Below, one piece after another: positions 57,810 to 64,000 of a stretch of 64,000 bases of DNA (position 1 is its first letter; the number at the start of each line of letters is the position of its first letter). This stretch comes from Tausonia pullulans (lineage: Eukaryota; Basidiomycota; Tremellomycetes; Cystofilobasidiales; Mrakiaceae). The stretch covers positions 186,001-250,000 of the forward strand of contig OX637635.1 in NCBI GenBank assembly GCA_951802195.1, given 5' to 3'. The notes under the pieces are model-generated. The model was not told where the DNA came from. It searched no databases and saw only the letters and a list, made by a program, of their open reading frames with translations. The position numbers and the translations under genes were made by a program.

Positions 57810-60800
57810 ATGTCCGCTGCCCTCTCGCCCGACTCCGTTGTGTCGTCGTCGGTCGCATCTCACACCGACATGAGGGATCGCGAGGAAGTTCTCGCTGCTG
57901 CGAGGAAGAAGGTGAGCCTGTGCCCCGACCGAGGCTACTCGCATGCTCGCTGCTGGTCGAAGGAAAGATGCCGAGGAGACGGCTCGCTCGCTCGCCCCCT
58001 CTTCCGACTTCTCTTCTTCCTCCCGCAAGGGGGAGCGTTGGTTCGAGCAGCGAGCTCTGATACGGGACAGTGGCCGAGTACACGACCTTTCTTGATCGCT
58101 AGTATATCGCACCGAGCACCAGAGAGGTGGAGAGAGCTCTTGCGAGGGCAAGACGGTGGCAGGGCGGGCGGCGGCGCTTTCGACGCGCGGCGGATGGCCA
58201 GCGCGCCTTCCTTCTCTCGCACTCCTCGATTGAACTTGGCTCGCCTGCTCTCTCCTCTGAAGAGGAGAGAGCCAGACCGAGCCGCAGGACCGTGACTGCC
58301 CCACCGATCCCGTGCATCGTCTCCCAAAGAACACGCTGATCTGACACCAGCGTTTCACTTCCTTCCCTCCCAGCTCAAAAACTACCGCAAGGGCAAGCGA
58401 TCCTCGATGGCCTCCAAGCGAGGCTCCATCTCGTCGCTCAATTCGAGTGCGTCTATCTCCTCGATGCTTTCCAGCTCAGTCGTCTCGTCCTCCACCGGTG
58501 CCGGCTCAGGAGAGAGCCCCATTGTGGTCCGGCCCTCGCCGACACAGCACATGCGCCGGCACTCGCGCCGACAATCGTCCCTCGGCGGAGGGAGCGCGTC
58601 GAGCCTCAAGGCCATGCTTGCACGAAGCGGAGGCGCTGGAAGCACGCCAGCATCCTCGCCTAGCCCGTCGCCTTCCTCTGCGGCGTCTATGGCCAAGGCG
58701 AAGCATGCCCACCGGAGGAGCGTGGGCATCTCCCCGTCCTCGCCTTTGGGCCCAAACACTAGCGCCGGCGAGGAGCAGCAACAGCCACTCTATCACTACC
58801 ATACCGGTGGTCTCCCCGTTTCGCCCTCGCCCAAAGGGTCGGCCTTCCCCCCTTCGCCCTCATCAGCTTCATCCCCTGCTTTCGGCGGAGGCCACCTGTC
58901 CTTCACTCGCCAGCAACGACCTCTCTCTGTTAGCCTGCAGCCGTACCCGCAGCTCCAGCAGCCGCCGCCGCACCAACACCAGCCGAAGCAGCCCTCCGTC
59001 TCCAATACCGGCGGCGGTAAGCGGCACTCGCACCGCCGCTCGCTCTCGGTCTCAACGCGCCGCGAGTCGCTCGACGTGATGCTCCTCCCTGGAGCTGCCG
59101 CGCGCATCCAGGCCCGCGAGGAGGAGGAGATTGCTGCAGCCGCTGCCGCTGGTGGTGGGAGGAGGAGCGCTCTCGATGCGCTCGAGGGAAGAAAGAGCGT
59201 CGTCAATCAGCCGCCTCCGGAGCCGGAGAGAGTCGTTCTTCCGGACTTGAGCGATGATGATGGAGTGCTGATGCCTGAGGCTGTTGAGGGTGCGTCGTAG
59301 ATGTCTCTCTCTCGCTGTATCTGTGTTCAAACGCTGATCGCACGCTCAATCTTAACCTCAACCAGAGCCCTTCTCATTCCCCCAGTCCATCCCGACGCCC
59401 ACGATGACCTCCCGCTCCGGCGGGCTCACGAAGCGTGACTCGTTTGGCAAGCTTCTGCCTGCCTCAGTCCTCCTCTCCCTCTCCTCCGCCCCCTCCTCGG
59501 GCTCCTCCAGCCCCGTGACGCCCTCGTCATCTTCATCTCCTTCGGGCGGGATGATGTCCCCCGGCGGGACGTTCTCCTCCGGCCATGCGCCTTCCCCCCC
59601 AAGCACGTCAAGCCCGCGCATGGTCGAGGGGTTCTCCTCGGGGTTGGGGCTAGGCGGGATTGTCGAGGAAGAGGAGGAAGAGGAAGAGGGCAGTGAAGAT
59701 GTTCCGAAGACGGCGAGGCTCCCTCCCTCAAGGCTCGCCGGCAGGCCTGCGAGTGTTAGGAGCCCGATGCTGTACCAGCATCAGCAGCAGCAATTGCAGA
59801 ATCAGCAAGCACAGCAGACCAGGGAACAGCAGCTCCGCCACCAAGAGCAGCAGCAGCTGCCGATGTCGGCCTCTCCAACGGCGACGTCGAGGTTCGAGGA
59901 CGAGCAGCGGAGGTTCCAAGCGTTCTCGTTCGCTCGACCAAGGAGCCTCGTTGGTGCGCCGGCACCGGCACCCAAACCTTCTCCCCCTCCACCGCCGCCT
60001 CCTGCAGCTCGACTTCCGACGGATGAAGGTGCTCGTATGAAGGCGTTCTCGTTCGGTCGCAAGGTCGATGACGCTCCCTCTCTGCCAGCCCCGGGCGACC
60101 GAATGAAGACGTTTGCCTTTGGAGCCGCTCCTTCTCGTTCTGCTAGCTCCGGAGCAGGCAAGGATCGGATGCAGACGTTTGCGTTCCCAAACGCGGCGCA
60201 TAAGCCGTCATCGCTCGCAGCGCCCCCGCTCGCTGAGGAGGACTCATCCTCCTCCGACCAGGATGTGACACCCAACCCCAACTCTTCCGGCGCCTTCGCT
60301 TCACCTACGCACCTTCCTATCCCCCCTACCGCTTCCCCTCCCCCCCAAACGACCGCCCTTTCCCCTCCCAAACGTGCCCTCCGCCCACTCACGCTCGCCT
60401 CTCCTTCCCCCTCGTCGAGCGGTGTCCTTGCTTCCCCGGGGCCCGAAACCACCTCCCCCTCGCGCGGATCTTTCGGGATCAGTTCCTCCGCGTCCCGGCC
60501 CATCACACCCAACTTGCCCAGCACTCCGGGGACCGCCCGGGGACTCCGACCGCTCAGCCTCTCCCTCGCGGGCAACACGACGAGCCCCTCCGGGTCGTCG
60601 TTGTTGAACTCGTCTGTTGGCTCGTCGGCCAATGGCTCACCGCCGGAGATCGGCACCGCGAGCAACGATCGATACGGCACGATTGGACGTGGTCGGCCGG
60701 CACCCTCGCCTACGCTTGGTCAGACGGCGACGTCTCCCGCCCGGGGTGGAGCAAGGTGGAGTGTCTCGAGCGCCGGCTCCTTCTCCAGTGGAGGAGGCAT

Positions 60801-63670
60801 TTCAGGCGTCTCCATCAGTAAGCGGTCCTCAATCGGGTTGAGCCCCTCCCAGGGGAAGCTCAACGGCGAGAAGCGGCGCTCGTCCATCTCGTACCACCAC
60901 ACGAGGGCCAATTCGGGAGGAGGATCGTCGGGCTCAATGTCGCTCTCGAGCGCCTCCTCGTTCGGAGGAGGGGTTAGTAGGTCACTCTCGTCGTCGTCGA
61001 CCCAGGCCAAGTGGGCGGCCCCTGTAACAAGGGGACCTGGGAACGGAGCGTCAAAGTGCCCGACAAGGCCGTTGTCGCTTTCGCTGGGCGTGCCGGAGAG
61101 TGGCATGAGGAGATGGGTACTGACGGACGTTGGAGAGAGGGCAGATGAGGAGGGGAAAGAGGAGGAAGAGGAGGAGGTTGTTTCGCAGTTTTCCGAGGAG
61201 GAAAACGAAGAGGAGCAGGAGGAGAAGGAAGTGCCACTGGCGGTGGATGAAAAGGAGCAGGAGAAGGAACTCACCCTCAGTCAGCTCGACCAGCCTAGGC
61301 CGTCTGCGTCCATCGTCGGCGACGACGATGAGGAGCGCGACCAATCGACGAGCCTGAAGTCGGACCTCGCTGCTCGGCTTGAGCATGTAGAGGCAGAGCG
61401 GGACGCCTTGGCGGAGGATGTGGACGGTTGGCGGACGAGGTGCCAGGGCCTCGAGGCGAGGCTGGCCGAGGAGAAACGTATTGGCGGGATCGAGCGCGAT
61501 TTGGCGAGAGAGCGGATCAAGAAGCGTGCGTTATCTTCCGTCTTTTCTGTTCGAGTGGCCGAAGTTGACAACAACCTTCGGGGTTTCTCCCTCAGTCGGT
61601 GACAGGCTCGCCAGCCTTGATTCTGCTCAGCTGGCAGCGGCAGCGGGCCCTGCTGCTCCGACCCCAGCTGTCACCAACGCGCAGACGGCGCTCGTCTCAG
61701 ACCTTCGAGACCAGCTTTTCGCACTCGCTTCGTCGCTTGCTCGGTCCGAGGAAGGTCGCAAGGCTGCCGAAGACGTCCTCCATGAGGAGCGCGACCTCGT
61801 CGAGCGCCGCATCGCCGAGGCCGTTGACGCCGATCGGCGCGCCACGGCTGCTGCTGTCCGGCGGGCGAGGGAGCTCCAGCAGCAAATGGAGCAGCAGCAA
61901 CGGCAACAGCAAGCTGTCACCGCGGTTGCCGGCACTCCTCTCACTCCCCCGCTCAGCAACTGCAACAGCTCGTCCCAGAGCTCCATCGCCACCTCGGCCG
62001 GTGGCTCCGTCTCGCGGTTCTCGTTCGGGGCTGCAACGCCCTCGTCGCGGAACCCGCCCGAGGAGATCGTCTACGAGGTTGACGAGGAGCAGGAGCACGG
62101 CGGGACAGTCGACTTTGGGTACAACTCGGCGTGGGCGAGGACGAATCAAAACGGCGAGATCGACCTCGCCAACTTTGGCGTCGTACCGACAACTCCGAGA
62201 GCGCTTGAGAGCCTCGTCGAGGAGGAGGAGATCGAGGAGGAGGATGCCGACAAGGAGAACGCGGTGGCGCACCGTAGCAGCATCTACGACAGCGAAGATG
62301 GAAGCTACCGGGCGAGCTTCGAGGAGAGCGACGACAATATTGCCCTCGGCCTCGACGAGGAGAACGGCCCGCTCGACGGTGACGACTCGTACGGGTATGA
62401 CGGCGCCGCCTTCCGCTCTCGCGACGACGACGACGACGACGACGAGGGCCAGTACGCGTACGAGCGCCATCTCCGCTCTCCTTCGGAGCAGCTGGCGCTC
62501 ACCCCGCGCATGCCTACGCCTCCGCCCGTAACGCCCACGGTGACCATCATGGCACCCTCACCCGTGGGGAACCAGGACGTTCATACCGTCGAGCAGCACC
62601 TTGTCCTCTCTCCCAACGGGCCTCCCTCACCGGATCCGAGGCGAGCCTCGCTTGTCAAGGCGTGGAAGTTCCCCCAGGCTCCCGCCGCCCCGCCTCCGCC
62701 CCGCAATGACCTCGCCCTCCTCGGCATCATCGACCTCACTACCGAGACTGCCGAGGACCTTCAGCCCTGGGCGGCATGGGTTGTCCCCGTCTCACCGAAC
62801 CCGGCATCGTCGCAGAACAGCCCTGACCCGGCGACCGGAGGGGCACGCTTCCCCTCTGCTATCGCATCGTCGGCGGCCAGCTCCTTTCAGCAAGCCGCGC
62901 CTCCCCGAGGCTACAACGACCCACCACCGAGTATCTTTGGTCAGGGTCCGTCCACGTCCTCTCGCGACGTCAATCAGTCGTCGGCGTCTGGAGGAGCTCG
63001 CAGGTACCCGCCTCTCATCGACTCGGCTGCTGCTGCCGGCCTTCAACATCAGCAACGGCCATCGTCCTCGGCGAGCAACTACTCGACTGGCTCCTCGACC
63101 CCTCGGGGCGTCTCTGCAGCTCAGCCTTATCGGTCAGCGCCCCCTCCCTCGCGCTCGGCGCAATACCAGAAGCACAACCCACTCGCGTCCTCGACATCGT
63201 CCTCTGTCTCGCTCACGCCCTCCCGGTTCTCCTTCACTTCGCTCACCTCGGCCATCGGCTCCTACGTCCTTCCACCGTCATCGTCGTCCTCCAGTAGCGG
63301 CTCAGTCCGAGGCAGCGGCGGCGGCCTCTCGAGTGTCGCGGCTGGACTCTGCTCCGTCGACCACCAGCCTCATCATCCGGCTGCCTCGGTCGCCGGGGCA
63401 GACGAGAGCGGCCAATGGGTCCTCCGCGCCCATCAGCCGGGCGAGTCTCTTAGCCTCGAGCCCGCTCCTATCTGGCTCACTCCCCCCGGGCTTGGTCCGG
63501 GAGGCGCCTCGCTACCGCCGATCACGGCGACGGCGATGTCGTCGTCCGCGACGAGGCCCGCGGTCTTCATCGACGCCTCGATGCAGCCGACGCCGCACGC
63601 CAGCCCGCTGAACCAGCTCGACTTCCGTGGAACGTGTTCGAGCTGCTACGGCGATGTGATGGAGCTCTGA
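57810..63670 (+). CDS. Very large Ser-rich coiled-coil protein, function unknown
   Basis: About 1,740 residues in four exons: 57810-57911, 58374-59289, 59368-61531 and 61594-63670. Exon 1 (MSAALSPDSVVSSSVASHTD to AAARKK) joins in phase to LKNYRKGKRSSMASKRGSIS. Most of the protein is Ser/Pro/Gln-rich and probably disordered. A coiled coil (LAARLEHVEAERDALAEDVD, GLEARLAEEKRIGGIERDLA) crosses the last splice, and a second follows (SDLRDQLFALASSLARSEEG to QQQMEQQQ). After it come acidic stretches, a short conserved-looking segment (LVKAWKFP, IIDLTTETAEDLQPWAAWVV) and a C-terminal CSSCYGDVMEL. Basic Ser patches such as HRRSLSVSTRRES suggest kinase sites. The composition suggests a polarity or cytoskeletal scaffold, but that is a guess. 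Four repeated short motifs are listed separately. The start follows a CT-rich leader with a CACCC-ATG context. Confidence 0.75.
59917..60197 (+). repeat. Four-copy M-K/Q-x-F-x-F motif repeat
   Basis: Within the Ser-rich protein, RRFQAFSFARPRS, ARMKAFSFGRKVD, DRMKTFAFGAAPS and DRMQTFAFPNAAH occur at spacings of roughly 20-40 residues. The consensus is R-M-K/Q-A/T-F-S/A-F-G/A/P. The separating linkers are unrelated Pro/Ser/Ala-rich text. Confidence 0.85.
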
Positions 63671-63878
63671 GGGAGGAGTTCGCCAGTGGTGTGTTTCTGG
63701 TTGCGTTCCCTTCACGCGCTCTTGGCGTGCTTTGCATTTCTCTTCGATCCTTTCCATCTGGGTTTCCTTTCTTCCTCCTTTTGCATGGTTTCTCTTCTTC
63801 TATCTTTTGGCTCTTGAATGACTTAACATGTCCATATATATCCCTTAAAGCAAGGCCAAGATAGATCGTGTATTCCCA

Positions 63879-64000
63879 ATGCGCGCTGCCCCCTCCCGCC
63901 GCTCGCCCTCAATCGTCTCTCAGCTGGATCCGCTGAATGGCCGAGTATGTCCCCCTCCGCTCCTCCTCCTCTGCTGGCTCGTTTGCCTCAAGCCCAAACA
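63879..64000 (+). CDS. Possible first exon of the next gene (partial)
   Basis: An ATG at 63879 opens a 22-codon frame reading MRAAPSRRSPSIVSQLDPLN-G-R that ends exactly at a GTATGT donor (63945). This resembles the short first exons common in this window, but the window ends before any acceptor, so it is tentative. The protein cannot be identified. Confidence 0.3.
   Translation, partial: MRAAPSRRSPSIVSQLDPLNGRVCPPPLLLLCWLVCLKPK

Noticed and set aside
61599-62531. 310-codon ORF in another frame of the Ser-rich gene
   Set aside because: Arg/Ser/Thr-rich frame shadow of the last exon, whose own frame continues the coiled coil after an in-phase splice.
1-64000. tRNA, rRNA and snRNA genes
   Set aside because: Scanned by eye for B-box-like GGTTCGANNCC and cloverleaf pairing; none convincing. 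A covariance-model search would be needed to exclude them.

Overview
The window is nuclear DNA from a GC-rich, intron-dense fungus. The best fit is a basidiomycete yeast of the Microbotryomycetes/Sporidiobolales type (Rhodotorula/Rhodosporidium-like). The reasons are: almost every gene is cut by many 50-100 nt GT-AG introns; third codon positions are strongly G/C; coding starts are preceded by CT-rich leaders; and the gene set is fungal (Zn2Cys6 regulator, STRIPAK Far11, FlbA/Sst2-type RGS, DUF3292, chromovirus). The species assignment is inference.

Layout. 1-870: 3' end of an unrecognised gene. 1001-4654 (-): PUS7 pseudouridine synthase with an RGG-rich insert, divergent from 5201-8454 (+), a DUF3292 membrane protein. 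9423-13701 (-): Zn2Cys6 transcription factor with a 5-nt microexon in its zinc cluster. 14601-15935 (+): UBC11/UBE2C, the APC/C-type E2, in nine exons of which two are 21 nt. 16901-22854: a Ty3/gypsy chromovirus on the minus strand with diverged LTRs. 22855-25800: nearly 3 kb without a recognisable gene. 25801-28531 (+): hexose-type sugar transporter. 29341-31465 (-): DHA1-type drug/polyamine transporter. 32011-33220 (-): CCDC25 (NFACT-R), divergent from 33475-34899 (+), mitochondrial ribosomal protein uL10m. 35364-40355 (+): FAR11/STRIP, a STRIPAK subunit. 40574-42134 (-): four-helix membrane protein. 42655-48325 (-): four tandem glutathione-transferase-like copies, three apparently intact and one decayed. 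48326-50576: a mostly empty stretch. 50577-54849 (-): FlbA/Sst2-type RGS protein. 54850-57809: a long intergenic stretch. 57810-63670 (+): a very large Ser-rich coiled-coil protein. 63879 onward: a possible first exon of the next gene.

Most genes are ordinary housekeeping or signalling genes and do not form one pathway. The accessory parts are the tandem GST-like array, the chromovirus with its gene-poor flank, and the two adjacent transporters. The observations most worth following are the GST-like expansion with its decayed copy, the extreme microexons in the regulator and in UBC11, the RGG box inside PUS7, the repeated M-K/Q-x-F-x-F motifs in the Ser-rich protein, and the long C-tract-bearing introns of the RGS gene. 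I did not find a clearly new multi-gene system.
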